Shown: positions 63,951 to 64,000 of the stretch, in pieces
Layout of the letters: each line of letters opens with the position of its first letter
Numbering within the stretch: the first letter of the stretch is position 1
From: Acidipropionibacterium timonense
GTDB taxonomy: Bacteria; Actinomycetota; Actinomycetes; Propionibacteriales; Propionibacteriaceae
DNA length: 64,000 nucleotides
NCBI RefSeq assembly: GCF_900605005.1
Contig: NZ_LR027558.1
Span: 180,087 to 244,086 of the forward strand
Reading direction: 5' to 3'
Notes under the pieces: model-generated
Databases searched by the model: none
The model's input: only the letters and a program-made list of their open reading frames with translations
What the model was told of the DNA's origin: nothing
Made by a program: the position numbers and the translations under genes

Positions 63951-64000
63951 CGTGTTCCATCCTTGCTTCAAGAACGGAACGAAACCCAGGCCGATTCACC

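Larger units (their letters stand above)
62686..63998 (-). mobile_element. IS3-family insertion sequence
   Basis: An element of about 1313 bp. Terminal inverted repeats: left TGAATCGGCCCGGGTTTCGT (from 62686), right the complement of TGAATCGGCCTGGGTTTCGT (ending 63998), with 22 of 23 bases matching and the TGA ends usual for IS3. It carries an OrfA/OrfB pair. Only two bases of right flank are visible, so a target-site duplication cannot be checked. It lies just upstream of the mtnA operon. Confidence 0.88.

Overview
The window is a chromosomal segment from a high-G+C actinobacterium of the Propionibacteriaceae. The main evidence is a complete methylmalonyl-CoA carboxytransferase (transcarboxylase) locus, with 5S, 12S and biotinyl 1.3S subunits at 39.2-42.9 kb. 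This enzyme is the hallmark of the propionic-acid (Wood-Werkman) cycle. Other actinobacterial markers are the dnaK-grpE-dnaJ-hspR operon with HAIR operators, CarD beside an LpqE-like lipoprotein, a SenX3/RegX3 pair divergent from phoU, and frequent GTG starts. The genus cannot be fixed from the sequence alone.

Layout: 0-4 kb holds a partial GT39 mannosyltransferase and a PhoP/PhoR-like two-component pair preceded by an 11-bp-phased PhoP-box-like repeat. 4.2-8.8 kb holds a PiT phosphate transporter with a small membrane partner, an L-lactate dehydrogenase, about 800 bp of degenerate ~20-bp repeats without a gene, and a TetR/cupin divergent pair sharing a perfect palindrome. 9-13.6 kb is the DnaK chaperone operon. 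13.7-26.9 kb carries a secreted GDSL hydrolase, a Tat-exported small protein, transporters (AspT-type, APC, CDF, Nramp, BrnQ), a NarL-type two-component system, class I fructose-bisphosphate aldolase and a PMM-like HAD phosphatase. 27-29.6 kb is clpB under two HAIR sites. 29.7-37.7 kb has a Tat-exported metallophosphatase between two copies of one long palindromic element, a YchJ protein, a spermidine-synthase-like protein, a sortase-fold protein lacking its catalytic residues, LemA, DedA and a SPOUT methyltransferase. 37.8-47.5 kb is central metabolism: class II aldolase, transcarboxylase, PTS enzyme I and HPr, phosphoglycerate mutase. 49.5-53.6 kb holds phoU, senX3/regX3 with a PHO-box-like repeat, an LpqE-like lipoprotein and carD.

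The last ~10 kb (54.5-64 kb) looks like an acquired island. It begins at an alcohol dehydrogenase that has lost its N-terminus and ends in an IS3-family element. Between them is one minus-strand operon: mtnA, a sugar-type ABC transporter (binding protein, ATPase, permease), mtnK, a fucU/rbsD-type mutarotase and a frameshifted ribokinase. The content predicts uptake and phosphorylation-isomerisation of 5-methylthioribose or 5-deoxyribose, a transporter-coupled version of the known MtnK/MtnA salvage steps.

A recurring oddity is short tandem repeats that start at, or overlap, the 3' end of a gene: after the LuxR regulator, the 1.3S subunit and phoU. Related repeats lie downstream of the class II aldolase and upstream of lemA.
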